DNA from: Allobosea sp.
Lineage (GTDB): Bacteria; Pseudomonadota; Alphaproteobacteria; Rhizobiales; Beijerinckiaceae
Direction: 5' to 3'
NCBI RefSeq assembly: GCF_017308075.1
Contig: NZ_JAFKFX010000027.1
Coordinates: 124,001 to 188,000, forward strand
Length of the DNA stretch: 64,000 nt
Part shown: piece after piece, positions 1-9,549 of the stretch
Position numbering within the stretch: the stretch's first letter is position 1
Layout: each line of letters starts with the position of its first letter
Notes under the pieces: generated by a model
Told to the model about the DNA's origin: nothing
Database searches by the model: none
Seen by the model: the letters and a program-made list of their open reading frames with translations, nothing else
Program-made: the position numbers and the translations under genes

Positions 1-1
1 G

Positions 2-298
2 CTCGGCGTCGGGGTCGAGGTCACCGAGCTCGACGTGATCGACTGGAAGCTGCCGCCCGATACCGGACTGCGCGACCAGGCTGCCGCCAAGCTGGTCACG
101 ACCTATCTCGAAGCCGTGGTCGCAGGTGGCAGGCCGAAGGCGATCGTCACCTGGGGGCTGAGCGATCGCCATAGCTGGGTCCACGAGACCTTTCCGCGCA
201 AGGACCCGGCCAGGGCACGGCCCTTGCCGCTCGACGAGGACTACCGCCCCAAACCGATGATGCAGGTGCTCGAACGCTATCGCAGCGGCCGGGCCTGA
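2..298 (+). CDS. Endo-1,4-beta-xylanase (GH10), C-terminal fragment
   Basis: This is the last 98 codons of a glycoside hydrolase family 10 enzyme; the rest lies before the window. The frame is open from base 2. It opens with a VEVTELDV stretch, matching the GH10 strand that carries the nucleophile glutamate (the E in TELDV), and later has VTWGLSDRHSW, the family's conserved C-terminal tryptophan block. The family cleaves internal beta-1,4 xylosidic bonds, usually outside the cytoplasm; no signal peptide can be judged here. The next gene, 56 bp on in the same direction, is an exopolysaccharide assembly protein, so this hydrolase may trim or process a polysaccharide. That role is inference. Confidence 0.85.
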   Translation, partial: LGVGVEVTELDVIDWKLPPDTGLRDQAAAKLVTTYLEAVVAGGRPKAIVTWGLSDRHSWVHETFPRKDPARARPLPLDEDYRPKPMMQVLERYRSGRA

Positions 299-354
299 GT
301 GAATGACCCGGCACCCCGTCCCGAACCAGCCGGACGCCGACCAGAACGAAACGA

Positions 355-2742
355 GTGAAGCGTAGCCTAATGTTCACCACCGAGACCGCACCCGGCGAGA
401 TCGACCGGGCCGCGACGCCGCCGCAGCAGGCGGCCGTCGCGGCACCGGACGCTGCCGGCCGGCCGTCGCTCTCGGTGCTGGCCAATCCGCTCTGGCTGAT
501 CGGCACGCTCTGGCGGCGCAAGGGCCTGATCCTGCTCTGCGCCCTGGCCGGCATGATGCTGGCGGCATTGGCGAGCCTGCTGGTCACGCCGAAATATGTC
601 TCGACCGCCCAGCTCTTCATCGATCCGCGCGATCTTCGCGTGCTCCAGAACGAGGTCTCGCCGACCACGGTCGGCAGCGACCCGACCTCGATCACCGCCT
701 ATCTCGAAAGCCAGGCGCGGATCATCGCCTCGGACAGCATCAAGGCGCGCGTCGTCGAGAGCGAGCATCTCGACAAGGACCCGGAATTCGGCGGCGAAGC
801 CAGCCCCGGCCTGCTGTCGCGCCTGTTCGGCGGGACGACGAGCAAGCGCGACGGGATGCTCTACGCCCTCGCCGAACTCGACCGCCGCATCTCGGTACGG
901 CGTGGCGAACGCACCTTCGTGATCGACATCTCGGTGACCTCGCGCGATCCCGAAAAGGCCGCGCGCCTCGCCAACGCCCTCGCCAACGCTTATCTCGAGG
1001 ATCAGGCGGCGGTGCGCGACGCCGCCGCCAGACGCGCCACGGAATCGCTGACCGGCCGGCTCGAGGAATTGCGCTCGCGCCTGCGCGATGCCGAGAACAA
1101 GGCCGAGCGCTTCAAGGAAGCCAACAATCTCGCCGCCGCCGGCGGCAAGTCGATCGGCGAAGAGCAGCTCGCGCTCAGCAACGCCCAGCTCGTCGCGGCA
1201 CGGACCCGGGTCACCGAGGCCAGGGCGAAATACGAGCAGATTGCCCGCACCCGCGCCGCCTCGCTCGAGGCCGGTGCCATTCCAGAGGCCCTCGCCTCCA
1301 ACACGATGACCGCGCTGCGGGCCCAGCTCGGCGCCGCGCTGAGCCGCGAAGCCGATCTGACCGCCTCGCTCGGAGCCCGGCATCCCGCGCTCTTTGCGGC
1401 ACAGGCCCAGGTGCGGGACGCCCGCCGCCAGATCGCCGAGGAACTCGGCCGGATCGCACGCGCCGCCAGAAGCGAATATGACCGCGCACTCGCCGCCGAG
1501 CAGCAGACCGCAAGCGGCGTCGACGCGCTGAAATCCGGCCAATTCGCCGCCGGACGGGCCGGGGTCGAGCTGCGCGAGCTCGAACGCGAGGTCGAATCCT
1601 CGCGCGTCATCTATGAGGGGTTCCTGAAGCGCGCCCGCGAGACCAGCGAGCTTTCCGGCATCGACACCACCAATGCCCGCATCATCTCGCAGGCGATGCC
1701 GCCCTTGCAGAAATCCGGGATGTCGCGGCGGACGATCGCCCTGCTCGGTGGCATCGGCGGTGTGGGGCTCGGTGCCGCATTGGCAGTCGGGCTCGCCTTC
1801 CTCGGAGGAGCGGCGCCGACACGGCCCGCCCAGCCCACCGGCAGCGCGCACGGCGCCGCGACGCCGCGCGACGACGGGCCGAAGGCAGCGGCACCCGCTG
1901 CGGCGCTGCCCGCCATCCGTCCCATCGAAGCGGAACCGCCCGCTCCGCCGCCGGCGGCAGCGGCGAAGCCCGCCAAGGCCGGCTGGCGGCGCCTGGCGGG
2001 GAAGCCCGAAGCCAAGCGCCTGCCCGAGATCCTGGCGACCTCGGCGGCACCCCTGCTCGCGACGCTCCCGGCCGTGCGCCACCGGCGCTGGCGCCGCGAG
2101 CTGGAGGAAACCCGCTCGGTCTTCCAGGGCAAGGGGCCGCTCGTCGACACGCTCGACAAGCCGCAGGCGCGCTTTGCCCGCAGCATCGGCGAGCTGCGGC
2201 AGACGCTCGAAGCCGCCGCCGATGGCGATGGCGGCCGCCGCATCCTGATCGTCGGCCTGCGTCCCGGGGCCGGCGCCTCGACGCTGGCCCTGAACCTGGC
2301 GCTCGACGCGGCGCTCGCCGGCAAGGCGGCGATCCTGGTCGATTCCGGGCTCGGCACGGCCAGCCTGACCAAGAGCTTCGCCGAGGAGGCGCAGCTCGGT
2401 CTCGCCGACATCGTCTCCGGCGCCGCCGGCGTGGTGCGGGCCGCCCTGCAGGACGAGGGGACCGGGCTGTTCTTCCTGCCGCGCCGGGGCCCGACCAGCG
2501 CGATCACCGGGGCGAAGATCAGAGAGGACTTCTTCGGCGCCGCCCGGCGCTTCGGGCCGATCATCGTCGATGGCGCAGCGATCGGCAGCGACGAGCTCAC
2601 CCTGCAATTCGCCGAAGCGGTCGACGATATCGTGCTGGTGCTGCGCGAGGGCGCTGTCGGCCGCGAGGATATGGAGCGCGCCGCCGCGACGCTCGGCGCC
2701 CATGCCGGCAAGATCCGCGGCTTCGTCGTCAACGAGGCCTGA
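355..2742 (+). CDS. Polysaccharide co-polymerase (Wzz/GumC type) fused to a degenerate BY-kinase-like domain
   Basis: This 795-residue inner-membrane protein probably controls chain length or export of an exopolysaccharide. After a proline/alanine-rich N-terminus, a first membrane helix lies near residues 57-78. A long periplasmic coiled-coil region follows, then a second helix near 460-482. A cytoplasmic, Ala/Pro-rich linker leads to a P-loop-like domain from about 630. There the Walker A motif reads PGAGAST where tyrosine autokinases have PGEGKST, so the lysine is missing. The A' motif (VDSGLGT) lacks its second aspartate, and there is no C-terminal tyrosine cluster. The kinase part is therefore probably structural. 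The start used is GTG at 355; ATG at 370 is a close alternative. Glycosyltransferases follow. Confidence 0.85.
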   Translation: MKRSLMFTTETAPGEIDRAATPPQQAAVAAPDAAGRPSLSVLANPLWLIGTLWRRKGLILLCALAGMMLAALASLLVTPKYVSTAQLFIDPRDLRVLQNEVSPTTVGSDPTSITAYLESQARIIASDSIKARVVESEHLDKDPEFGGEASPGLLSRLFGGTTSKRDGMLYALAELDRRISVRRGERTFVIDISVTSRDPEKAARLANALANAYLEDQAAVRDAAARRATESLTGRLEELRSRLRDAENKAERFKEANNLAAAGGKSIGEEQLALSNAQLVAARTRVTEARAKYEQIARTRAASLEAGAIPEALASNTMTALRAQLGAALSREADLTASLGARHPALFAAQAQVRDARRQIAEELGRIARAARSEYDRALAAEQQTASGVDALKSGQFAAGRAGVELRELEREVESSRVIYEGFLKRARETSELSGIDTTNARIISQAMPPLQKSGMSRRTIALLGGIGGVGLGAALAVGLAFLGGAAPTRPAQPTGSAHGAATPRDDGPKAAAPAAALPAIRPIEAEPPAPPPAAAAKPAKAGWRRLAGKPEAKRLPEILATSAAPLLATLPAVRHRRWRRELEETRSVFQGKGPLVDTLDKPQARFARSIGELRQTLEAAADGDGGRRILIVGLRPGAGASTLALNLALDAALAGKAAILVDSGLGTASLTKSFAEEAQLGLADIVSGAAGVVRAALQDEGTGLFFLPRRGPTSAITGAKIREDFFGAARRFGPIIVDGAAIGSDELTLQFAEAVDDIVLVLREGAVGREDMERAAATLGAHAGKIRGFVVNEA

Positions 2743-2763
2743 AGCGGCGGCGCCCGAAGCGGC

Positions 2764-3783
2764 TCAGTTCTTCTCGGGCACGCGATACTGCTCGTCGGCG
2801 ACGCCGAATTCGGTGCCGAGGCGGCCGAGCGCGACCTGGGCATGGTAGAGGCCGATGGTCAGCGAACGGGTGTCGAGGCCGAGCATCAGCCCGCGCAGAG
2901 GCGAGGCGGCGAGCAATGCGAGGCTCTTGGCGAGGACGCGCAGCCGCCCGGCCGTGCCGGGCCGGCTGCGCCGCTCGATCCGTGCCGAGATCGCGCCATT
3001 GCGGTAGCCGCGCGCCCGAACCCAGTCGGCTTCGGTGCGCCTGGCCGGCATGGTCTCGCGCTGCACCGCTTCCTGCACCCACCAGAAGCGGAAGCCGGCG
3101 GCCATCGCCCGCCTGAAGAAATCGCTGTCGCCGCCGCCGGTGAAGTCGAAGCTCTCGTCGAGATAGGGAAAGCCCAGCGTCTCCAGGACCTCGCGCCGGA
3201 TCAGGTAGTTGGCGCTGGAATAGAGCATCGGGATCGGCCCCGAGGCGCTGTAATGCGAGCGGAAAATCGGATGCGCGCCGAGCCAGGCGCGGGTCGGATC
3301 CTCGAAGCGCGGCGTCACCGAACCTCCGAACAGCTCGGCCGGCGCGCTCGCCGCGGCCTGCAGGAAGGCGGCGAGCCAGCCGGGCTCGGCCTCCTCGTCA
3401 TCGTCGATGCCGGCGATCTGGCGCAGCGCCGGCAGGCGCGTCAAAGCGCAGCGCCAGGCGGCATTGTAGGCCTTGCAGTTGCCCTGGCGCGGCTCGACGA
3501 TGACCAGCCCCTCAAACAGCCCCTCGGCGAACAGCGCGCAGGCCCGCTCGGCCCCGGCGCGCTCCTTGCCCTCATTCTCGACGACGATCACCGCGAACGG
3601 CCCGGCGCCGCGCTGCGCCGCCAGCGAGCGCAAGGTGCGCTCCAGCATGTCGGGCCGCCGGAAGGTCGGGACGCAGACCACGGTCTCGACATGGGCCAGG
3701 ATCTCGGGCGCCGACTGCGCCACGATCTCGAAGCTTTCGGGGGCGCCGAAACCTGGCCTCTCCGTCAGTGCCTGCTGTGTCAT
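2764..3783 (-). CDS. Glycosyltransferase family 2
   Basis: This 339-residue GT-A fold glycosyltransferase is probably cytoplasmic and adds a sugar to a lipid-linked polysaccharide precursor. The N-terminal VVCVPTFRRPDMLERTL block is the typical nucleotide-sugar strand of GT2. GIDDDEE holds the metal-binding DxD-type aspartates. FDFTGGGDSDFFRR matches the GT2 acceptor/catalytic region (the ED/DD position). The ATG at 3783 was chosen because GAGGACG lies about 8 bases upstream; a TTG 36 bases earlier has no useful site. It converges on the co-polymerase gene with a 21 bp gap and diverges from the next glycosyltransferase. The donor and acceptor sugars cannot be told from sequence. Confidence 0.88.
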   Translation of the reverse strand: MTQQALTERPGFGAPESFEIVAQSAPEILAHVETVVCVPTFRRPDMLERTLRSLAAQRGAGPFAVIVVENEGKERAGAERACALFAEGLFEGLVIVEPRQGNCKAYNAAWRCALTRLPALRQIAGIDDDEEAEPGWLAAFLQAAASAPAELFGGSVTPRFEDPTRAWLGAHPIFRSHYSASGPIPMLYSSANYLIRREVLETLGFPYLDESFDFTGGGDSDFFRRAMAAGFRFWWVQEAVQRETMPARRTEADWVRARGYRNGAISARIERRSRPGTAGRLRVLAKSLALLAASPLRGLMLGLDTRSLTIGLYHAQVALGRLGTEFGVADEQYRVPEKN

Positions 3784-3987
3784 GCGATCGTCCTCGCCCG
3801 GCAGGAAACCGGTGAACAACTCCCGGGACTTCCATTGTCGTCACAGCATCGCAGCCGATTCGCTTAAGGTTCCGTATGCATGGCACCGCCGTGCCCGGCC
3901 TCCTCGATCACATGCCGTTGAGGTTACCGCCCGAGCAGGCTTGACCCGGCGGCCGGCGTGCGCCCTGTTCTCGGCCACGATCCCAGG

Positions 3988-5172
3988 ATGCGGAACACCG
4001 TGCGCCTTGCCTTCCTCACCACGCTGATCCCCGTCGCCCGGCCCGATACCGGCTTCGAGATCGCCAATGCCGCCATCCTCGATGCGCTGCGCGCCGCCGG
4101 CCATGAGGTCACCGCCTTCGGCTTCTTGCGGCCCGGCGAGGTGCCGGCGGACCCCGGCGGGGCGGTGGTGATCGACGCGGTCGATGTCGAGAACGCCGTC
4201 GTCTCAAAGGCGCGCAAGCTGCAATGGCTGGGCAGCGCGCTCGCTGCCGCGCTGCCGGTCGCCTGCGCCAAGCTCAGGCTGGCGGGGCGCGGACGCTTCG
4301 TCGAGGCGGTCAGGGCGCGCGGCCCGTTCGACGCCATCGTGCTGAATTCCGTAATGCTGCCCGGCGCCTTTCCCGAGCTGACCGGGCTCGGCCCCTGCGT
4401 GCTGGTCGAGCACAATATCGAGCATGTCTCGGCGCAGCAGAACGCCGATCACGCCCGCAGCCCGCTGATGCGGGCGCTGTTCGCGCGCGAGGCGCATCTG
4501 CTCGAGAAGGTCGAGCGACAGCTTTGGCAGGAGGCGCGCTTCGTCTGGACCTTGGCCGAGGAGGACCGCGCCGCGCTCGGCCCGGAGATGGCCGGAAAAT
4601 CGGCGGTGCTGCCGCTGGTCTCGGGAGCCGAGGTCGAGCTCTTGAGCCTCCAGCCGGTCGCGGCGACCCATGATATCGGCCTGATCGGCACATGGACCTG
4701 GGTACCGAACTTCACCGGGCTCGACTGGTTCCTGCGTGAGGTCTGCCCGCTGCTGCCGCGCGATTTCGAGATCGCGGTCGCCGGACGCCTGCCGCCCGAC
4801 ATGCCGCCCGTAGCGGACAATGTGAAGCTGGTCGGACGCGTGCCGGATGCGCGCGAATTCCTGCTCTCCTGCCGGACCCTGGCCCTGGCGAGCCGGGCCG
4901 GCACCGGCGTGCAGCTCAAGACGATCGAGGCGATGCAGCTCGGCGCAGCAGCGGTGGCGACGCCACTCTCCTGCCGCGGCTTCACCGAGATCCCCGCGAA
5001 TTTCCGGATCGCTGACGAGCCGCGGGCCTTCGCCTCGGCGCTGATCGATCTGGTCGGCGCGGCGCGGGCCGGAACCAGCTTGCATCTCGACGGCGCCGCC
5101 TTCATGGCGCGCCAGCGCGCCGCACTCGCCTCGGCCTTGGAGCGCGGGCTCGCGGCTGCGGTCGGGCGCTGA
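3988..5172 (+). CDS. Glycosyltransferase, GT4/GT-B type
   Basis: This protein of about 394 residues has a GT-B layout. The N-terminal half has the acceptor-side Rossmann fold (LAFLTTLIPVARPDTGFEIAN, then VLVEHNIEHVSAQQ). The C-terminal half has a donor-binding domain with LIGTWTWVPNFTGLDWFL, KLVGRVPDAREFL and GTGVQLKTIEAMQLGAAAVATP, the last being the E-x7-E-like nucleotide-sugar region of GT4 enzymes. It is likely cytoplasmic or membrane-associated and belongs to the exopolysaccharide cluster. ATG 3988 was preferred; an in-frame GTG at 3958 would add 10 residues. Its stop codon abuts that of the convergent AbrB-like gene with no intervening base. Confidence 0.82.
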   Translation: MRNTVRLAFLTTLIPVARPDTGFEIANAAILDALRAAGHEVTAFGFLRPGEVPADPGGAVVIDAVDVENAVVSKARKLQWLGSALAAALPVACAKLRLAGRGRFVEAVRARGPFDAIVLNSVMLPGAFPELTGLGPCVLVEHNIEHVSAQQNADHARSPLMRALFAREAHLLEKVERQLWQEARFVWTLAEEDRAALGPEMAGKSAVLPLVSGAEVELLSLQPVAATHDIGLIGTWTWVPNFTGLDWFLREVCPLLPRDFEIAVAGRLPPDMPPVADNVKLVGRVPDAREFLLSCRTLALASRAGTGVQLKTIEAMQLGAAAVATPLSCRGFTEIPANFRIADEPRAFASALIDLVGAARAGTSLHLDGAAFMARQRAALASALERGLAAAVGR

Positions 5173-6285
5173 CTAGTTCGGCTTGCTCGCGCTTTTGGCC
5201 TTGCCACCGAGCAGGCCGAAAAGGGGCCCGGCGCCGATCATCACCAGGAAGACCCGGATGATGTGGTGGGCGGCGACGAAGGCGACCTCCGTGTGCAAAG
5301 CGAGCGCGATCAGGCTCATCTCGGCGAGCCCGCCCGGCGAATAGGCCAGGATCAGCGGAACCGGCTGGTAGCGCGAGATATGGGCGACCGCGAAGGCGAA
5401 GGCCAGCGTCAGCGCAAGCAGGATCAGCGTCGAGCCGGCCGAGATCACGAGGATACGCAGGATCGCCTGCGGCGGCGTCCCGACGAAGCGGCAGCCGATG
5501 GTGACGCCGAGGACGAGCTGCGCGAGGTTGACGATCTCGAAGGGCGGCACCGAGTCGCTGAGGCCCGCGACATGCACCGCCGCCGAGACCAGCATCGGCC
5601 CGAGCAGCTGCTTCGCCGGCAGGCGCAGGGCATGGGCGAGCATGACGCCGAGAACGCCGCAGGCGATCAGCCAGAACCAGCCGAGCGCCGAGGTCTGCAT
5701 CATCGAGGGGCCGGAGGTGCGGTTGATGCCGAGCGAGACGCCCTCGAGCCATTGCACGATGAAGGGCAGCGTCATCACCACGAGCAGGATGCGGGCGGAG
5801 TGGATCAGCGCGATGGTGCGCGCATCGCCGCCCTTCTCCTCGCCGGTGATCACCATCTCGACGAGGCCGCCGGGCATGCCGGCGAAGAAGGCGGTGACCG
5901 GGTCATAGCCGGCGACGCGGCGAAAATAGCCGACGCAGAAGAAGGCGCAGGCCGCCATGAAGAGCACGAGCCCGGCGAGCGTCGGCAGCCAGTTCGGCAA
6001 TTGCGCGATCAGATCGGGCCGAAAGCCGGAGCCGAGCATGACGCCGATCACCGCCGACATCGGCGGGCGGATCACCGGCGGGGCCGCGACCGGCGCGCGC
6101 GAGATCGCGGCGGCGGTGCAGAACACCATCGAGCCGAGCATCCAGGGCAAGGGCAGGCGCAGATAGGAAAACAGCCAGCCGCCGAGAATGCCGAGCGAAA
6201 GAGCAAGCAGGAAGCGCCGCCAGGGAAAGCGCCGCGGCGACAATTCGCGCACGCCGTTCGCCATATCGGCCAGCAGATCCCGCAT
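5173..6285 (-). CDS. AbrB family membrane protein
   Basis: This 370-residue, very hydrophobic protein has about ten membrane segments in two similar halves. It matches the AbrB family (Pfam PF05145, often mislabelled 'ammonia monooxygenase'). The halves carry repeated signature loops: LPLPWMLGSM with FFAGMPGGLVEMVI in the first, and LPAKQLLGPMLVSAAVH with YSPGGLAEMSLIAL in the second. The paired GMPGGL/SPGGLAEM motifs suggest inverted or tandem repeats as in small-molecule transporters. The substrate is unknown. It is unrelated to the Bacillus DNA-binding AbrB. A monocistronic unit is likely, as the neighbours on both sides run on the other strand. Confidence 0.85.
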   Translation of the reverse strand: MRDLLADMANGVRELSPRRFPWRRFLLALSLGILGGWLFSYLRLPLPWMLGSMVFCTAAAISRAPVAAPPVIRPPMSAVIGVMLGSGFRPDLIAQLPNWLPTLAGLVLFMAACAFFCVGYFRRVAGYDPVTAFFAGMPGGLVEMVITGEEKGGDARTIALIHSARILLVVMTLPFIVQWLEGVSLGINRTSGPSMMQTSALGWFWLIACGVLGVMLAHALRLPAKQLLGPMLVSAAVHVAGLSDSVPPFEIVNLAQLVLGVTIGCRFVGTPPQAILRILVISAGSTLILLALTLAFAFAVAHISRYQPVPLILAYSPGGLAEMSLIALALHTEVAFVAAHHIIRVFLVMIGAGPLFGLLGGKAKSASKPN

Positions 6286-6526
6286 CGTCCCGCGTCACCT
6301 TGTCCGATCGCCGCCCGAATGCGCGATCCGCGCTGCTATACGCCACAATGGCGGCGCAGGCAGCCGCCCAGCCGAATGACGCCCCTGTCCTGAAGGCGGA
6401 GCGGCCGGACGCCAGAACAACCCTGCCATGTGCGCAAGCCCCCTGCTCCGAAACCGGCAAATCGGCGAGAGTTCCAGGACGAGACCAATAATAAGCCGCT
6501 GGCGCTGAGCCCGGCTCCGGGCTGCC

Positions 6527-7621
6527 ATGAGCGACGACCGTCTTTCGGATCAGGAGGCCCGCGGCAGCGAGAGCGCCGGGATCGGCGAGCCCACGCCGCC
6601 AGCATCCGAGGAAGACGGCTGTCCGAGCGGCAGCGCCGCTTCCCCCGACATTCCGCTGTCACCAGATCCCGCCGGCATCACCCCGGCCGGCCCCGGCTGG
6701 CTGGCGACACGCCGCTCACGCATCGGCCTATGGTGGCGCGGCGCCAGCCCGAACCTGCGCGGCTCGGTCTATATGATCTCGGCGCTGCTAGTCTATGCGG
6801 TGATGGTCGGGCTGTTCAAGCACCTCGGTAGCGCGATCCCGCTGGTCGAGACGCTGATGATCCGCCAGCTGATCATGAGCCTCGTAATCCTCGCCGTCGT
6901 CGGCCGGGCGCTGCCTTCGATGCTGCGCACCCGCCATCCCGGCCTGCAGATCTTTCGCGGGGTGGTGACGCTGGCCTCGATGCTCTGCGGCTTCAGCGCG
7001 CTGATCCACATCCCGCTGGCGCAGGCGACCTCGATCAGCTTCAGCCAGGTGCTGTTCGTCACCATCGCGGCGGTGCTGGTGCTCAAGGAGAAGGTCGATA
7101 GCCGGCGCTGGGCTGCGACGGTCATCGGCTTTATCGGCATCCTGATCATGCTGAACCCCTCGACCGAGGGTCTGAACTTCTGGGCGCTGATGGCGGTCGG
7201 CGGTGCGGTATTCGGCGCCTGCATCACTGTCAGCGTGCGCCTGCTCGGAACCTCGGAGCGCACCGAGACCATCCTGATCTATCAGGGGCTGGTATTGATC
7301 GTCGCCCTGGCCTGGCCGGCCTGGGCCTATTGGGTCTGGCCGAGCGCCGAGCAATGGCTCGCGCTCGTACTGCTCAGCCTGTTCGGCACCGCCGGGCAAT
7401 GGCTGATCACCAAGGCCTACCAGGTCGGCGAGGCGGCGGCGCTCGCCCCGCTCGATTTCAGCCGGCTGCTGCTGGCGAGCTTCACCGGCTTCGTCTTCTT
7501 CGCCGAGATCCCCTCGCTCTCGACCTTCATCGGCTCGGCCATCGTCATCGGCGCGACGCTGTACACGATCCGCCGCAATGCCCGCAGCCGGGCCGAAGCC
7601 GGGCTCGCGCCCCCCGCCTGA
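6527..7621 (+). CDS. DMT superfamily transporter (EamA domains)
   Basis: This 364-residue inner-membrane protein has a soluble, Ser/Pro/Glu-rich N-terminus of about 75 residues followed by roughly ten hydrophobic helices arranged as two EamA repeats. Helix-loop signatures such as RGVVTLASMLCGFSALIHIPLAQATSI and VVLKEKVDSRRWAATVIGFIGILI are typical of drug/metabolite exporters of the RhaT/YedA type. Family members export amino acids, nucleobases or other metabolites; the substrate here cannot be inferred. It is followed 31 bp later by the acetamidase/formamidase gene in the same direction, so the two may be co-transcribed. Confidence 0.85.
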   Translation: MSDDRLSDQEARGSESAGIGEPTPPASEEDGCPSGSAASPDIPLSPDPAGITPAGPGWLATRRSRIGLWWRGASPNLRGSVYMISALLVYAVMVGLFKHLGSAIPLVETLMIRQLIMSLVILAVVGRALPSMLRTRHPGLQIFRGVVTLASMLCGFSALIHIPLAQATSISFSQVLFVTIAAVLVLKEKVDSRRWAATVIGFIGILIMLNPSTEGLNFWALMAVGGAVFGACITVSVRLLGTSERTETILIYQGLVLIVALAWPAWAYWVWPSAEQWLALVLLSLFGTAGQWLITKAYQVGEAAALAPLDFSRLLLASFTGFVFFAEIPSLSTFIGSAIVIGATLYTIRRNARSRAEAGLAPPA

Positions 7622-7652
7622 CAATCGCCCCGCCGCCGAACGAGGCCATGCC

Positions 7653-8588
7653 ATGACCCATCACCAGCTCGATTCCAGCCTCGCCACCTGCCATTGGGGC
7701 TATTTCGACGCGAAGCTGAAGCCGGTCCTGGAGATCGAGAGCGGCGACAGCGTCACCATCCGCACCTTGACCGGTGGGCCCGCCCATCTGCCGGAAGGCA
7801 ATGCGACGATCCCGCCGGAGATTCACGAGATCCATGAAAAGGCCGAGCGCATGGTGCCCGGCCACATCCTCACCGGGCCGATCGCGGTGAAGGGCGCGCG
7901 GCCCGGCCAGGTGCTGGAGGTGCAGATCCGGAGCGTGAAGCCGCGCACCGATTTCGGCTACACCATGTTCCGCCCGCTCGGCGGCACGCTGCCGGACGAG
8001 TTCGATTACCACGCCTTCCGCTACATCCATCTCGATCGCGAGCGGAACGTCGCGAACCTGCCCTGGGGCATGGAATTGCCACTTGCGCCGTTCTTCGGCG
8101 TGATGGGCACGGCGCCGCCGGCGCATTGGGGGCGGGTGACCTCGCTGATCCCGCGCGCCTTCGGCGGCAATATAGACAACAAGGAACTCGTCGCCGGCGC
8201 GACGCTCTACCTGCCCGTCTTCGTCGAGGGCGCGCTGTTCTCCTGCGGTGACGGCCATGGCGCGCAGGGCGACGGCGAAGTCTGCATCACCGCGATCGAG
8301 ACGGCGCTGGAAGGCACTTTCGAATTCCACTTACGCGAGGACCTGTCCTTCGCCATGCCCCGGGCGGAAACCCGGACCCACCACATCACCATGGGCATCG
8401 ATCCCGATCTCGACATCTGCGCGAAAGACGCGCTGCGCGAGATGATCGGCCTGATCACCGAGCGGACGAAGCTCTCGCGCGAGGAGGCCTATATGCTGTG
8501 CAGCCTCGCCGCCGATCTGCGCGTCACCCAGACCGTCAACGGCAACAAGGGCATCCACTGCATGCTGCCGAAGACGCTGGTCGCGTAG
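7653..8588 (+). CDS. Acetamidase/formamidase family amidohydrolase
   Basis: This 311-residue cytoplasmic hydrolase belongs to the FmdA/AmdA family (PF03069), which releases ammonia from formamide or short amides. Diagnostic stretches are the N-terminal HWGYFDAKLKPVLEI, the metal-site-like FSCGDGHGAQGDGEVC, and TRTHHITMGIDPDLD. The ATG at 7653 (MTHHQLD) is used because upstream in-frame codons give a proline-rich tail unlike the family and overlapping the preceding transporter. The short distance to the DMT transporter suggests linked expression; whether that carrier moves an amide is speculation. The natural substrate is uncertain. Confidence 0.88.
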   Translation: MTHHQLDSSLATCHWGYFDAKLKPVLEIESGDSVTIRTLTGGPAHLPEGNATIPPEIHEIHEKAERMVPGHILTGPIAVKGARPGQVLEVQIRSVKPRTDFGYTMFRPLGGTLPDEFDYHAFRYIHLDRERNVANLPWGMELPLAPFFGVMGTAPPAHWGRVTSLIPRAFGGNIDNKELVAGATLYLPVFVEGALFSCGDGHGAQGDGEVCITAIETALEGTFEFHLREDLSFAMPRAETRTHHITMGIDPDLDICAKDALREMIGLITERTKLSREEAYMLCSLAADLRVTQTVNGNKGIHCMLPKTLVA

Positions 8589-8642
8589 CCCCGATCGCGC
8601 CCTCCGGTCGCCCGGGACGACGTCGCAATTGCCGAAAGAGTG

Positions 8643-9482
8643 CTACAGCATCGGCAGCGAGCGCGGCCTGCCACGCGGAAAGGCTGCATCGATCCCGGCG
8701 ATATCGGCCTCGTCCAGCCGCAGCGACAGCGCCCCGGCATTGTCCTCGGCATGAGCGGCCCTCGCCGCCTTCGGGATTGCGAAGACCTGATCGCGCCGGG
8801 TCAGGAAGGCGAGCGCGACCTGGCGCGGGCCCGCGCCATGCTTCGCCGCGATCTGCGCCAGCACCCGCCCCTGCGCCGAGCCGGGCTCGGGAAAATCGTC
8901 CTGTCCGAACGGGCTATAGGCGGTGACCGCGACGCCGTTCTTCTCGCACCAGGGGATGACGGCATGCTCGATCGCCCGCTCGCGCAGATGGTAGAGCACC
9001 TGATTGCAGGCGATCCTGCCCGGCCCGACCAGTTCCAGCGCCTCATCGAGATCGTCGACGTCGAAATTGCTGACGCCCCAGGAGCGGATCTTGCCCTCCT
9101 CGCGCAGCGCCTCGAAGGCGGCGAAGGTCTCTTCCAGCGGGTAGGAGCCGCGCCAGTGCAGCAGGTAGCAATCGAGCCGGTCGGTGCCGAGCCGCTGCAG
9201 CGAGCGCTCGCAGGCGGCGCGCGTGCCGGCCCGCGAGGCGTTGTGCGGCAACACCTTGGAGACCAGAAAGACCTCGTCGCGCCGGCCCGAGATCGCCTCG
9301 CCGACGATCTCCTCGGAACGCCCATCGCCATACATCTCGGCGGTGTCGATATGCGTCAGCCCGAGATCGAGCCCGCGCCGCAGCGCCGCGACCGCCGCCT
9401 TGCGCTCGGAGAGCTCGATGTTCCAGCTGCCCTGGCCGATCACGGAAGCCCGCTTGCCGCCCTGCCCGAAAGCTCTCTCCAT
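8643..9482 (-). CDS. Aldo/keto reductase
   Basis: This 279-residue NAD(P)H-dependent oxidoreductase has a TIM-barrel fold. The catalytic tetrad is visible: Asp and Tyr in HIDTAEMYG, Lys in LVSKVLP and His in YLLHWRG. The cofactor end carries WGVSNFDVDDL and IPKAARAAHAEDNAGAL. It is similar in size to 2,5-diketo-gluconate/methylglyoxal-type reductases of the AKR superfamily; the exact substrate is not predictable. The start was set at ATG 9482 (MERAFGQG), the usual length for the family; an upstream extension would begin with an unconserved basic stretch. It appears monocistronic. Confidence 0.9.
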   Translation of the reverse strand: MERAFGQGGKRASVIGQGSWNIELSERKAAVAALRRGLDLGLTHIDTAEMYGDGRSEEIVGEAISGRRDEVFLVSKVLPHNASRAGTRAACERSLQRLGTDRLDCYLLHWRGSYPLEETFAAFEALREEGKIRSWGVSNFDVDDLDEALELVGPGRIACNQVLYHLRERAIEHAVIPWCEKNGVAVTAYSPFGQDDFPEPGSAQGRVLAQIAAKHGAGPRQVALAFLTRRDQVFAIPKAARAAHAEDNAGALSLRLDEADIAGIDAAFPRGRPRSLPML

Positions 9483-9549
9483 AGGCCCGGCTCCCTTCGA
9501 TCGCCGGGCATCCATCGGACACACTCTGGCGATCTCATTCCTTGTTGAA

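Noticed and set aside
367-2703. A 778-codon minus-strand frame opposite the co-polymerase gene
   Set aside because: No family resemblance, skewed Arg/Gly/Ala content; the plus strand encodes a well-formed PCP protein.
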